64,000 nt of DNA from MPNP01 sp026710155 (GCA_965200885.1 OZ241737.1:2418001-2482000); one strand, 5' to 3'. Positions 18,713 to 27,905 are shown, numbered from the stretch's first letter. Notes: generated from the sequence alone by a model not told the origin. Numbers and translations: made by a program.

Positions 18713-19819
18713 CTAACCGTTTTGTATTTCTTCGGCACGGGCAGATACCAATTCAACTATATGGTCAATCATCTCTTCGTTGGAAATCTTTTCCATGGTC
18801 TGTCCAGCCAGATAGACCATACCCGAACCTTTACCCCCACCGGTATAACCAACATCGGTCATCAGAGCCTCACCGGGACCATTGACCACACATCCGATAA
18901 TCGAAAGATTAATTGGTGTACTGATATGTTCAAGCCTTTCTTCCAGGATTTTAACGGTTTTTATAACATCAAATCCTTGGCGGGCACAACTTGGGCAAGC
19001 AATTATATTCACACCCCGGGTCCTCAGTCCAAGCGATTTCAGTATTTCATAACCAACCTTTACTTCCTTTTCCGGATCATCGGCCAAACTAATTCGGATG
19101 GTGTCACCTATGCCATCAAGCAACAGGCTACCAACTCCCAAAGTGGACTTGATTGTTCCAGGAAGAAAACTTCCAGCTTCAGTTATACCAAGATGGATGG
19201 GAGCATCCGTTTCCTTTGCCAAACCCTTGTATGCCGCAATGGCCAGAAACACATCGGAGGCCTTGCAACTTATTTTATAATTGGTAAAGCCCAGATCCTC
19301 CAGCAACCTGATATTGTTAAGTCCCGATTCAATCATGGCTTCGGGACAGGGTTCCCTATATTTTTCCAAGAGATGCCTCTCCAGGCTACCTGCATTTACT
19401 CCTATGCGAATGGAACATGAATTGTACTTGGCTGCTTTGACAACCTCTGCGACCCTATCCTGGGAACCTATATTGCCTGGATTGATTCGCAAGCAGGCAG
19501 CGCCAGCATCAGCTGCTTCCAAAGCCCTTTTGTAGTGGAAATGAATATCTGCAACCAGTGGAATTTCAACATTTTTTACTATTTCGGAAAAAGCTTTTGA
19601 TGAGGCTTCATCGGGTACAGAAACTCTGACAATATCTACCCCTGCCTCGGTGCATCGGTGGATTTGATCAACCGTTGCCTTGACATCTACCGTGGATGTG
19701 TTGGTCATGGTCTGGACAGATATATCCGCCCCACCTCCAACCGGCACGTTGCCGACATGGATCTGCCTGGACTTCCTGCGGGCGATATTTCTCCAGGGCC
19801 TTATGTCATTTTGAAACAT
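18713..19819 (-). CDS. ispG: (E)-4-hydroxy-3-methylbut-2-enyl-diphosphate synthase
   Basis: The 368-residue iron-sulfur enzyme of the MEP isoprenoid pathway reduces MEcPP to HMBPP. The C-terminal cluster ligands are visible (CPSCARQG and the later CVVNGPGEA). The N-terminal TIM-barrel part has the family opening (RKSRQIHVGNVPVGG). It follows the RodZ-like gene after 11 bases on the same strand. In many Proteobacteria ispG also sits next to rodZ. Confidence 0.97.
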   Translation of the reverse strand: MFQNDIRPWRNIARRKSRQIHVGNVPVGGGADISVQTMTNTSTVDVKATVDQIHRCTEAGVDIVRVSVPDEASSKAFSEIVKNVEIPLVADIHFHYKRALEAADAGAACLRINPGNIGSQDRVAEVVKAAKYNSCSIRIGVNAGSLERHLLEKYREPCPEAMIESGLNNIRLLEDLGFTNYKISCKASDVFLAIAAYKGLAKETDAPIHLGITEAGSFLPGTIKSTLGVGSLLLDGIGDTIRISLADDPEKEVKVGYEILKSLGLRTRGVNIIACPSCARQGFDVIKTVKILEERLEHISTPINLSIIGCVVNGPGEALMTDVGYTGGGKGSGMVYLAGQTMEKISNEEMIDHIVELVSARAEEIQNG

Positions 19820-19830
19820 GGAAAAACCGA

Positions 19831-21072
19831 TTAATTGTTGTTGGCCAGATTCGAATCAACACTGGTATGTTCCTCTGAAAACTTATTTCCAGTCAAATCA
19901 ATTTCAACATCTAACATTGCATAATTTTGTTTCAATACATTATAATCCAGATATATATTATCAACTACACTTGTTCCTGATCCAAATGGTCCGTAACCAA
20001 TCCCGCCAACAGTGAAATACAGGCTTCCAGAATTTCCGGCCCGTAATATCAGCCGTTCCCCGATATTTGGGACTTCATATTTTTCTCCTGCAACCAAAAC
20101 TCTTTCCAGGAGTACTCTGCCGCTTTCTGTCTTGACTCGAATCCAGGATTCAGAAGTAGTCAGAAGGTAAATATCATTTGAGTTTTCAATTGTGGCATCA
20201 ATGTTATCAGGGGTATCAATGGTAGGGGTATCAGCCAGCCCGGTATCTTCTTCAGGTAGAAAAGACGGTGCTTTAGGCTGGTTTCCAGGTGTATATTTTG
20301 AAGTAATCGAATCGTGGTTCTCATTGGGAGTGAAGTTAGAACTTGGGTCAACTTCTTCTAATATCAAATCACCAATTTTAGGCAATCCTGTTGTGTTATT
20401 GGGTGTTATGATTTGGGTATCTTCAGAATTTATTGCATCTGATCCATTGTCATTTCCAAATATATTTGTTCCGACTGTAGCGGTTGAGGTGATTTGATCT
20501 GGATTTCCATATATCTGGAAATAAAAGGTCCAAATCAAATAACCACCGCTGAGAAGCAACAATGAAACAAACGAAACCGCAGCTAAACCGGTCAAGGTCG
20601 ATTTTTGAATTATCCCCCCTAGAATATGCTCGAACAAACTTATCCTTTTTTTTAAGGTCTTTCCGCTTGACAATTCCTTGGTAATATGAAAGGTGTACCC
20701 GGAATCATCATTTATTCTACCTACATGTCCGGATTCCTTACAAAACTTGTTATAGGTTTTTTGGGGATCCCAACCAAGGTATTTGGAATATTGCAGAACA
20801 TAACTGCCTACCAGGGACTTGTTGGGAAATGCTTCAAGATCACCATTTTCAATGGCAAAGATAATGTATGGTGCCAGCCCCAATTCCTTTTGCACATCCA
20901 AAAGCGATTTGCCCAGGCTGGCCCTCTGTCCTCGCATTAAATCGCCTAGGGATGCATTATAATCAACAAAATCACTGTGTTGAGAAGAATCTTTTAATGA
21001 ATTATTCTCAACAGCAGCCCCCACTCTCTCCCAAGTGAAGAATCTACTTTTGTGTTTATTCAAATTAACCAT
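19831..21072 (-). CDS. rodZ: RodZ-like cytoskeletal/HTH membrane protein
   Basis: The bitopic protein has an N-terminal HTH_25 domain (about residues 45-110 from the chosen start, with GDLMRGQRASLGKSL), a basic juxtamembrane stretch (KKRISLFEH), one membrane segment (LTGLAAVSFVSLLLLSGGYL), a long Ser/Thr/Asn-rich linker and a C-terminal DUF4115 periplasmic domain (ESWIRVKTESGRVLL). RodZ links MreB to the cell wall machinery. I chose ATG 21072; an upstream TTG (21117) adds 15 residues without a better ribosome site. The linker is long and low in complexity. Confidence 0.85.
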   Translation of the reverse strand: MVNLNKHKSRFFTWERVGAAVENNSLKDSSQHSDFVDYNASLGDLMRGQRASLGKSLLDVQKELGLAPYIIFAIENGDLEAFPNKSLVGSYVLQYSKYLGWDPQKTYNKFCKESGHVGRINDDSGYTFHITKELSSGKTLKKRISLFEHILGGIIQKSTLTGLAAVSFVSLLLLSGGYLIWTFYFQIYGNPDQITSTATVGTNIFGNDNGSDAINSEDTQIITPNNTTGLPKIGDLILEEVDPSSNFTPNENHDSITSKYTPGNQPKAPSFLPEEDTGLADTPTIDTPDNIDATIENSNDIYLLTTSESWIRVKTESGRVLLERVLVAGEKYEVPNIGERLILRAGNSGSLYFTVGGIGYGPFGSGTSVVDNIYLDYNVLKQNYAMLDVEIDLTGNKFSEEHTSVDSNLANNN

Positions 21073-21231
21073 GGCTTCGTTCACCCATGAATTTTGAGCG
21101 AATACAAGTGAGAACAATACAACGCATCATTATATTGGTTTATTTACCATTAAAAAGAACGAAAATACTATTATTTTATTGTTTGAATATTATGCTTTGA
21201 AGAAGAAAGCGCCAACAAACAATGAATAATC

Positions 21232-21483
21232 CTATTTGTATTTTTCAATGATTGTTTCGATGATTTGGTTTAAATGGCAAGGTGGGTTTGCATAACCAAA
21301 CAACCAATCAGTGATTTCAGGATCTGAAAATTCCAGCAAATTTTCAAAATCCCTTACTCCTTTTTCATCCAAATTGATCAGATTTTTTTTGGCAAAAGTA
21401 CCCAGTAATTCGCAAATCTCCTTGGTGCCCCTCAGGTGTGACCTAACCTGCAATTTTTTGATTCTTGCCGGATAATCACTCAT
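21232..21483 (-). CDS. SdhE/SdhAF2-like FAD assembly factor
   Basis: The small helical protein (83 residues) carries the RGxxE motif of the SdhE/Sdh5 family (RSHLRGTKE), which promotes covalent flavinylation of succinate dehydrogenase. The later part (FSDPEITDWLFG) also fits the family. It overlaps the Lrp-type regulator by 8 bases, so the two are translationally coupled. sdh genes are not in the window. Confidence 0.82.
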   Translation of the reverse strand: MSDYPARIKKLQVRSHLRGTKEICELLGTFAKKNLINLDEKGVRDFENLLEFSDPEITDWLFGYANPPCHLNQIIETIIEKYK

Positions 21484-21973
21484 CTTTCAGAGGTTTTTCC
21501 AGATCGGCAACCGAGGTCAAATTCAATTCATTGGTGGATTTGATTTCCTCCATCGAAATAAGTGCAGTAACGTTGTATATCTTGACCTGCCTAATCAATT
21601 CCTGATAGAACTTGTCGTAGGCTTTTGCATTTTCCACTCGCACCTTGAGAATATAATCAATATCTCCCGCCAGCCGATGGGCTTCCAATACCTCAGGTCT
21701 ATTTCTGATGGCCTTGAGGAATTGTTTTTGCCACGCAGCCTCATGTTCGGATGTTTTGATGAAAACAAAAAAGCAGGCTTCAAAACCGATTTTTTCAAAA
21801 TCCACATCAACGGTGAATTTTTTGATAACACCCTTTTCTGCCAACCTTTTCATTCTTAACCAAACGGGTGTTTTTGATTTACCGACAGCTTCGGCAATTT
21901 GATCCAGCGGCTGGTTGGAGTTTTTTTGCAGTTCCATCAGGATCATGCGATCAACCAAATCGATTCTTTCCAT
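21476..21973 (-). CDS. Lrp/AsnC-family transcriptional regulator
   Basis: The 165-residue protein has an N-terminal winged HTH (LDQIAEAVGKSKTPVWLRMKRL) and a C-terminal AsnC/RAM ligand-binding domain (about 65-150). Such proteins act as feast/famine regulators that oligomerise and respond to amino acids. Its target cannot be told from sequence; co-expression with the SdhE-like gene suggests a link to respiration or carbon flow, which is inference. Confidence 0.92.
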   Translation of the reverse strand: MERIDLVDRMILMELQKNSNQPLDQIAEAVGKSKTPVWLRMKRLAEKGVIKKFTVDVDFEKIGFEACFFVFIKTSEHEAAWQKQFLKAIRNRPEVLEAHRLAGDIDYILKVRVENAKAYDKFYQELIRQVKIYNVTALISMEEIKSTNELNLTSVADLEKPLKDE

Positions 21974-22006
21974 TGGTTTTCCTTCCAGCCTTTCAATGTT
22001 TTTCTA

Positions 22007-22924
22007 TCAGGAGATTTCCAAATCCAGGGCTTGCGTGAACTCATTCCACTCCCGTTTTGACAGTCCCGTTGCTTCAAAGGTAATTTGCTCACCATTCATT
22101 TTCCGCTTTAACAATTCTATTTGCTGCTTGGAAAGAGAAATCCCTTCAAGCCAGTAATCAACAAAAGCCTGGTGAGTCATTGGAACCCAATCCGCAACAA
22201 TTTCAGCCAACTTTTCAGCATAAACCCTGATTTCATATTGTGCATGGGGGTCAATTCTGAGATGAATGAATTTCAGGAGGTTGAGCAAATTGACCTTCCA
22301 GTACCACTGGGTGTAAACATTGGTGGGCAGGTTAATGCGGGCAAGTTCCCGTGAAAGACCTTCCTGGTTTTCCTGTGATAACATTTTTTCATAATTTTCA
22401 TAGGATGTGTGACTATCTTGCCTAAGGATATCCCGAACCCTTTTTCCCTCTTTGCTGGGAAGAATTTCTCCCCTACCCTGACGATTTACACCTGACTGGG
22501 CAGAAAGATTTTCAAATTCAGGGATATAGAATTCATCTTCAAGTTTCGAGTAGCGGGCTGAATATTCGTTGACCGAAGCTGTTCTATGACGAATCCATTG
22601 ACGAGCGACAAAAATCGGCAGTTTTACATGAAACTTTATTTCGCACATCTCAAAGGGGGTTGTATGCCTGTGACGCATCAAATATCGAATTAATCCCTCA
22701 TCGGAACGGGCCTTTTTGGTCCCCTTCCCATAGGAAACCCTGGCTGCTTGTACTACCGAGGAATCATTTCCCATGTAATCGACAATCCGGATGAATCCAT
22801 GATCAAGAATGGGGAAAAGGGTGTACAGGTTTTTTTCCATGCCGGGGCTTGTTTCCCTCAGAGATGTCTGGGAAGAATTTCTTTGCTCTTCTATTTGTTT
22901 CAGTATTTCGGGAGTAATCGTCAT
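22007..22924 (-). CDS. thyX: FAD-dependent thymidylate synthase ThyX
   Basis: The 305-residue flavin-dependent enzyme makes dTMP from dUMP using methylene-THF and NAD(P)H. The ThyX signature is intact at residues 112-126 (RHRTASVNEYSARYS), and the upstream substrate-binding segment (LMRHRHTTPFEM) is present. ThyX replaces ThyA in many Alphaproteobacteria; no thyA is seen here. It lies 33 bases upstream of the Lrp gene on the same strand. Confidence 0.97.
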   Translation of the reverse strand: MTITPEILKQIEEQRNSSQTSLRETSPGMEKNLYTLFPILDHGFIRIVDYMGNDSSVVQAARVSYGKGTKKARSDEGLIRYLMRHRHTTPFEMCEIKFHVKLPIFVARQWIRHRTASVNEYSARYSKLEDEFYIPEFENLSAQSGVNRQGRGEILPSKEGKRVRDILRQDSHTSYENYEKMLSQENQEGLSRELARINLPTNVYTQWYWKVNLLNLLKFIHLRIDPHAQYEIRVYAEKLAEIVADWVPMTHQAFVDYWLEGISLSKQQIELLKRKMNGEQITFEATGLSKREWNEFTQALDLEIS

Positions 22925-23013
22925 TTATTTGTTTTCTGCAATATGTTGGAATTTTGTACTAAAGTTTTAGGATAACCAACCTTAATGGAAATTCAAATTT
23001 TAGGAATTTAAAG

Positions 23014-23439
23014 ATGGTAAAATATTTACACACCATGATCAGGGTATTGGATTTGGACAGAACAATAGGTTTTTTCAACCTTCTCGGTTTGGTTGAAACG
23101 CGCCGCAATGTCAATGAATCCGGTCGCTTCACATTGGTCTTCCTGGCACCACCTGATCAACCGGAATGTCCGGTGGAACTCACCTACAATTGGGATGGGG
23201 ATGAAGGAATGCCCTCTGACAGTCGTCATTTCGGGCACTTGGCCTACGAAGTTGATGACATTTATGAAATCTGCACCAAACTGGAGAAGGCGGGGGTTAC
23301 AATTAACCGGCCTCCGAGAGACGGTCACATGGCATTCGTCAGGTCTCCGGACAACATTTCCATAGAATTGCTGCAAAAGGGCCCTTCCCTGCCCCCGGAA
23401 GAACCATGGACGAGCAGGCCAAATATCGGCCATTGGTAG
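23014..23439 (+). CDS. gloA: Glyoxalase I / VOC-family protein (lactoylglutathione lyase-like)
   Basis: The 141-residue VOC protein has the glyoxalase I opening (HTMIRVLDLDRTIGFF) and paired beta-alpha-beta-beta-beta units. Metal ligands are plausible at the N-terminal His, the HFGHLAYEV His and the late SIELLQ Glu. Glyoxalase I converts the methylglyoxal-glutathione adduct to lactoylglutathione. Lactoylglutathione lyase is the best call, though VOC substrates vary. It stands alone between thyX (divergent) and ssrA. Confidence 0.85.
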   Translation: MVKYLHTMIRVLDLDRTIGFFNLLGLVETRRNVNESGRFTLVFLAPPDQPECPVELTYNWDGDEGMPSDSRHFGHLAYEVDDIYEICTKLEKAGVTINRPPRDGHMAFVRSPDNISIELLQKGPSLPPEEPWTSRPNIGHW

Positions 23440-23508
23440 AGGCAGGGTTCAACTGTTGTAGAATTGTATCATTAAATCCAAGGTGATATTGACAATTTGA
23501 TCAACAAG

Positions 23509-23514
23509 TATAAT
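23509..23514 (+). promoter_or_regulatory. Probable -10 box of the ssrA promoter
   Basis: A perfect TATAAT lies about 7 bases before the predicted 5' end of the permuted tmRNA precursor. A TTGACA occurs at 23489-23494, but the 14-base spacing is short for a housekeeping sigma factor, so the -35 assignment is uncertain. Confidence 0.4.
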
Positions 23515-23519
23515 TCTCT

Positions 23520-23825
23520 GTTTGTTCCTTTTGGAACTATGGCGATAAATGTGCTCGAAATAAACGGATCGGACCCGGGGGCGGTACCCGGCGGCTCCAC
23601 CATAGATGATAGGGGGCCGAAATAGGATCGACGAACGCGTAAAGGGGTTAACTTTTGCCCGGTGGGGTACCGCTGTTATCGGTCCAAACTGCACAATTGC
23701 CAATGACAATCGTGCTCCGGTCGCATTAGCTGCGTAAGCGGTAAAGTGCTCGGATCTGACTCTGGGATTCAATAGCACAGTCCCAGCGGGGTTTGGCAGG
23801 TACCTGGCAACAGAAACCTGCCACT
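23520..23825 (+). ncRNA. ssrA: Circularly permuted two-piece tmRNA
   Basis: The acceptor (3') piece comes first: a T-arm-like stem and the acceptor strand CGGCTCC ending ACCA at 23602. After only 10 bases the 5' piece begins at 23613 with GGGGCCG, which pairs with CGGCTCC and leaves the G3-U70 wobble needed for alanyl-tRNA synthetase. GAAATAGGATCGACG follows, matching the conserved 5' tmRNA region. The tag frame (23699-23737) reads ANDNRAPVALAA then TAA, ending in the usual LAA degron. A hairpin (23794-23823, TGGCAGGT/ACCTGCCA) marks the approximate 3' end. This permuted form is typical of Alphaproteobacteria. Outer ends are estimates. Confidence 0.92.
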
Positions 23826-23876
23826 TAATATTGTCATCTCGCCATCCAACTTGGTAAAACGGAAACGATAATTACC

Positions 23877-24326
23877 TTGAAAGACATCCCCTACCAGGAA
23901 TTGATGCAAAATGCCTTGTTTGGTATCTTTAGGAAGGCATTGGTTATGGTTCAAATGGATGGCATGCCAAGAGTTCCGGGTATAGTCGTTGATTTTGATT
24001 TGACAAATCCGGAAGTGATCATTTCATCAAGATTGCAGGATTTGTATCAGAAAGAAATGACAATTGTCCTTGAGCACTGGTTTGAGGATTTGGAAGTAAA
24101 AGAGGAGGGTTTTTGGGTAACGCTCAATTTCAGTGACATCCCCGAACATCTTTATATACCATATCTTTCAATAATCTATTTTTTTGATCAACAGGCCAAT
24201 ATCGGCTTTCAAATCCCCAGATATGGGCAGCCCGGTGATGTAGGCCCTGTTGTCGAACTATCCAAAGAAGCACCTAGCCAAACGACCGGCAAGGTTGTTA
24301 GTCTGGATGATTTCAGAACCAAGTAA
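23877..24326 (+). CDS. sspB: ClpXP adaptor SspB (alphaproteobacterial type)
   Basis: The 149-residue protein has the SspB substrate-binding fold with the conserved core EMTIVLEHWFEDLEV and LNFSDIPEHLYIPY. SspB grips the ssrA tag and tethers tagged proteins to ClpX through a short C-terminal motif; here the tail VVSLDDF fits that role. A TTG start at 23877 gives MKDIPYQELMQNAL, which matches the family; the first ATG (23904) would truncate a conserved helix. It lies about 50 bases after the tmRNA gene that encodes its ligand. Confidence 0.9.
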   Translation: MKDIPYQELMQNALFGIFRKALVMVQMDGMPRVPGIVVDFDLTNPEVIISSRLQDLYQKEMTIVLEHWFEDLEVKEEGFWVTLNFSDIPEHLYIPYLSIIYFFDQQANIGFQIPRYGQPGDVGPVVELSKEAPSQTTGKVVSLDDFRTK

Positions 24327-24365
24327 TTCTCCAGAAATCAAATTAATTCCAAAAAGGTTTGAAGA

Positions 24366-25763
24366 ATGAAAGACTCCCGCATTGAATCCGATAGTTTCGG
24401 TAAATTGAATGTCCCGGCAGATAAACACTGGGGCGCTCAAACCCAACGTTCACTAATGAATTTTCCCATAGGGAAAGAAACCCAACCAGCTGTCATCATA
24501 AGGGCATTCGGGATCATCAAAAAATCATGTGCCCTTGCCAACATGAAATTCAATCTGCTTGATCCCAATATTGGCAATGCAATCTGTGAAGCGGCAGAAC
24601 TGGTCAGTTCCGGGCAAATGGACGACAATTTTCCCCTGGTTGTATGGCAAACAGGTTCTGGTACCCAAACAAACATGAACGCCAATGAGGTCATTGCCAA
24701 TCTGGCCATCAAATCACTTGGTGGTGAGGTGGGTTCCAAATCACCTGTTCACCCCAATGACCATGTAAACATGAGTCAATCATCAAACGACACATTTCCG
24801 ACGGCAATGCATGTTGCCACTGCACTTCTGGTCAATAATGAATTGCTGCCCTCTCTTGACCTCCTGATTAATTCCCTCAAGGAAAAATGTTCTGAATTTG
24901 AGGGTATAATCAAAATTGGCAGAACCCATACCCAGGACGCCACCCCCCTTACCCTGGCACAGGAATTTTCTGGTTACCTTAGGCAGATAGAACTATCAGA
25001 GAGCAGGGTTCGGAAGGCTCTGGAGAGCATTTATGAATTGGCCCAGGGTGGGACCGCTGTTGGTACGGGCTTGAATACAATTGACGGATGGGACAGGGAA
25101 GTTGCTAAAAACATTTCTGAATTAACCTCACTTCCATTTGTCACTGCGGAGAACAAATTCGAGGCACTTGCCAGCCATGATGCCATGGTAGGCATGTCAA
25201 GCGCACTGAGAAGTACTGCCGTCTCCTTGTTTAAAATTGCCAATGACATACGGTTTCTGGCCTCTGGACCAAGAAGTGGGCTTGGAGAACTTCTGCTTCC
25301 CGAAAATGAACCTGGCTCCTCAATTATGCCAGGTAAGGTAAATCCAACCCAGACCGAGGCATTGACCATGGTATGTGCCCAGGTGATGGGGAATGATGCA
25401 GGTGTAGGCTTTGCAGGCAGTCAGGGACATTTTGAGCTCAATGTCTTCAAACCGATGATTGCCCATAGTGTCATCCAGTCAATCCAATTGCTCTCAGACA
25501 GTACCAATTCCTTTGTTGAAAGGTGTGTTTCAGGCATAAAGGCCAATGAGACCAGGATTAATTTCCTCATGGAAGAATCGCTTATGCTGGTAACAGCACT
25601 ATCTCCTGTAATCGGTTATGACAAATCCACAAAGGTGGCCAAACTTGCGCATTCCAAGGGCACAACATTGAAAGAAGCGGCCTTGGAATTGGGGTATGTT
25701 ACTTCCGATGAATTTGACCGGATTGTCAATCCAGCTCTAATGCTGGGACCGGATTCAAGATGA
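24366..25763 (+). CDS. fumC: Fumarate hydratase class II
   Basis: The 465-residue fumarase interconverts fumarate and L-malate in the TCA cycle without an iron-sulfur cluster. The superfamily signature GSSIMPGKVNPTQ and the conserved segments TGSGTQTNMNANEV and GRTHTQDATP are all present. It lies 40 bases after sspB and converges on the sugar-kinase gene. Confidence 0.98.
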   Translation: MKDSRIESDSFGKLNVPADKHWGAQTQRSLMNFPIGKETQPAVIIRAFGIIKKSCALANMKFNLLDPNIGNAICEAAELVSSGQMDDNFPLVVWQTGSGTQTNMNANEVIANLAIKSLGGEVGSKSPVHPNDHVNMSQSSNDTFPTAMHVATALLVNNELLPSLDLLINSLKEKCSEFEGIIKIGRTHTQDATPLTLAQEFSGYLRQIELSESRVRKALESIYELAQGGTAVGTGLNTIDGWDREVAKNISELTSLPFVTAENKFEALASHDAMVGMSSALRSTAVSLFKIANDIRFLASGPRSGLGELLLPENEPGSSIMPGKVNPTQTEALTMVCAQVMGNDAGVGFAGSQGHFELNVFKPMIAHSVIQSIQLLSDSTNSFVERCVSGIKANETRINFLMEESLMLVTALSPVIGYDKSTKVAKLAHSKGTTLKEAALELGYVTSDEFDRIVNPALMLGPDSR

Positions 25764-25894
25764 TGTTGCTTTTTTTTGGCGGGTTCAGATTATTTGTTTT
25801 TACCTGTTTGAATCTTGTAAACCCGATAATAATTCTCTTGTTAATTCTGGAATGAAGCAGTTCATCATTTACTTGATGAAACATATTGATACTG

Positions 25895-26770
25895 TTATCC
25901 CAAAGCTCCGAAGTAAGTGGTGGATTGGGCTGCTGCAAAATTTGCCTTCCTGGCCGCTTGCTTGAAGCATTTGGTTTGAATCCAGGTAGCTATAAAAGCC
26001 CCGTTAAAACAATCTCCAGCACCTGTCGCATCCAGAGCTTCAACCTGATGTCCGGAAAGTTGTGTTTCACTCCCCTCTTCCGACAGAAAAACCCCATTCA
26101 TGCCAAGGGTCAGTACAACTGTTTTTGGCCCTAAGTCATGATAAAACCCACAAATCTCCTTAGGTGAAGTCAACTTGGTCAAATGTTGAGCATCTTCAAA
26201 ACTGGGCAAAGCTATGTCGCAGTATTGCATGGTTTCGTGTATAACCTGTCTTGCCCTATCGGTCGGCCACAATGCCGGTCTCAGGTTGGGATCAAAGGCA
26301 ACAGTGGTTGAATCATCCTTGGCCAATTTCATTGCAACAAGTGTTGCTTCCTTCATCGATTCGCTAATTGCCAAATTGATACCCGATGCGTAAAATACCG
26401 AACTAGAGGTAATTATGTTTTGGGGCAAATTCGATGCGTGATATTTGCTGGCTGCGGAATTGGATCTTCGATAACTGAATTTATGTCCACTTTCGTCATG
26501 TGTGACAAAGTAAATCCCCGTCTCCTCATTGGGAGAAACTTCAACATTGGTATAATCGATACCTTCAAAATTCCATTTATTTATGATTTCCGAGCCAAAA
26601 ACATCATCTCCGACCTTGCTTATAAAACCTGCCGTAATTCCGTGTCGCACTGCGGATATTGCAACATTGGATACATCACCGCCTATCCCAATTCGAAACA
26701 TTCCCCCGGGTTGTTGATTGAACTCAACCAAAGGCTCTCCGAGACAAATTAAATCAAAAGCGTTAACCAT
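25895..26770 (-). CDS. PfkB-family carbohydrate kinase (2-keto-3-deoxygluconate kinase-like)
   Basis: The 291-residue ribokinase-fold protein has an N-terminal substrate/Gly-rich segment (GIGGDVSNVAISAVRHG) and the C-terminal ATP/anion-hole motif DATGAGDCFNGAF with the catalytic Asp. Overall pattern (LICLGEPLVEFNQ, and FDPNLRPALWP) is closest to KdgK-type kinases that make KDPG from KDG. The exact sugar cannot be proved and no other sugar gene is adjacent. Confidence 0.85.
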   Translation of the reverse strand: MVNAFDLICLGEPLVEFNQQPGGMFRIGIGGDVSNVAISAVRHGITAGFISKVGDDVFGSEIINKWNFEGIDYTNVEVSPNEETGIYFVTHDESGHKFSYRRSNSAASKYHASNLPQNIITSSSVFYASGINLAISESMKEATLVAMKLAKDDSTTVAFDPNLRPALWPTDRARQVIHETMQYCDIALPSFEDAQHLTKLTSPKEICGFYHDLGPKTVVLTLGMNGVFLSEEGSETQLSGHQVEALDATGAGDCFNGAFIATWIQTKCFKQAARKANFAAAQSTTYFGALG

Positions 26771-27236
26771 TTGAACTCATTCATGAAATGCCAAAAACAA
26801 TCAGCACCAATTGATAAATTATTATTGGGAACTCCTAGAGCCTGTTCCATAAGTCAAAAATTTAGCAAATTTCAGCCATGAATACCGTTTTTGGTTCAAA
26901 ATACATTCTTATATGGTAACTATTCAGGTATCAAAAAAAAATCAACATATGGATGATTAACATTGCACATGTTGACATTTTGGAAGCTAGGCCCAACCAT
27001 GAGCTTGCAAGCAAACCGGCCGAAACCCTACCGTATCCACACATTTTTTTTGGCGGATTGCATGCCTGTTCCCCCATTTCCTGAAAAGCATCCGGATCCA
27101 CGGTGGGCCGCATATGGTTCCACAGGGGAGGTGGCCTGCACGGCCTTTCCTGTTTTTTCCTTGACTTGCACGGATTCCCGTGCTATGTCAATGTCATGGA
27201 AAGGCATCCGCAAACATACATTAGGAGAACCGACTC
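26771..27236. other. Intergenic region upstream of a broken secreted gene; nothing recognised
   Basis: The first half is AT-rich, and base composition changes to GC-rich toward 27.1 kb. An open frame crosses it on the plus strand but reads as low-complexity Pro/His/Thr sequence and is not convincing. A good ribosome-binding site (AGGAGA, 27223-27228) belongs to the next feature. Confidence 0.4.
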
Positions 27237-27905
27237 ATGAAACGACTGTTGAATACCCCCCCCCCACTTTTAATCTGATCGCCGTCCTGCTGGCCGTGGC
27301 GTTCGCCGGACCGGTCTGGGCACAGACCATCACCGCCCCGGGGCTGGTCGGCCAGCCTGCCTGTGCAGGGCCAGGCGAGACTGACAACCCTTTAAGCGGA
27401 TCCGTTTCAAGTATAACGGCCAGTTCCGCAAACATTGCAGGCAATGCCTACAGCAACCTCTATGGCGCAGGCAGGGGATGGCGGACCGACGAGTTTTCCC
27501 ATTCAATACCATGTCAGGAACGCCAGGACGGGCGCGTTAGTTTATACCGCAGGCGGTGGCACCAGATCTTCAGGCAGTCCTAACCTCAACGCCTCTGGTA
27601 ATTTGCCCGTTTCTGGTTTGTCTTCCAACACGCCCTATGTCTTTACGATCGAGACGACGGCATCGGGCTTTGGCGCGGCGAGGCCCTTGCTGAGGCGCTG
27701 CTTCATGACGGGTGGCCCCTACACGCCGTCGAACGAGAGCGGGCAGCCCGGCTACGTGGACAACACCACAAGCGGCTGCTTCTCGATCAGCCCCCGGACC
27801 TTCCAGGACATTCGCAACTGCCTGTGCGGACGGTCGCGCATCTGGAACGACGATGCGCAAAACACCGCCCAACGGAGGACCTTGGGCTGTGCCAACGCCA
27901 ACTGA
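27237..27905 (+). pseudogene. Broken gene for a secreted, fibronectin-III-like protein with a C10 tract
   Basis: ATG 27237 has AGGAGA 8 bases upstream. Translation runs MKRLLNTPPP and then stops at 27276, because a run of ten C (27255-27264) is one base short. With eleven C the frame gives a complete signal peptide (LIAVLLAVAFAGPVWAQ) and a Ser/Asn/Gly-rich domain. A second lesion, a tandem duplication GCAGGCAG near 27467, shifts the frame again; removing one unit restores it. The repaired protein would have about 221 residues and six or more cysteines, four of them near its end. The NLPVSGLSSNTPYVFTIET stretch resembles a fibronectin-III strand pattern. The DNA is clearly GC-richer than its neighbours. 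Confidence 0.65.

Noticed and set aside
26963..27583. 206-residue plus-strand frame across the start of the 27.2-kb pseudogene
   Set aside because: Only the part after the C-tract is protein-like; the first 90 residues are out of frame with the real ribosome site and ATG.
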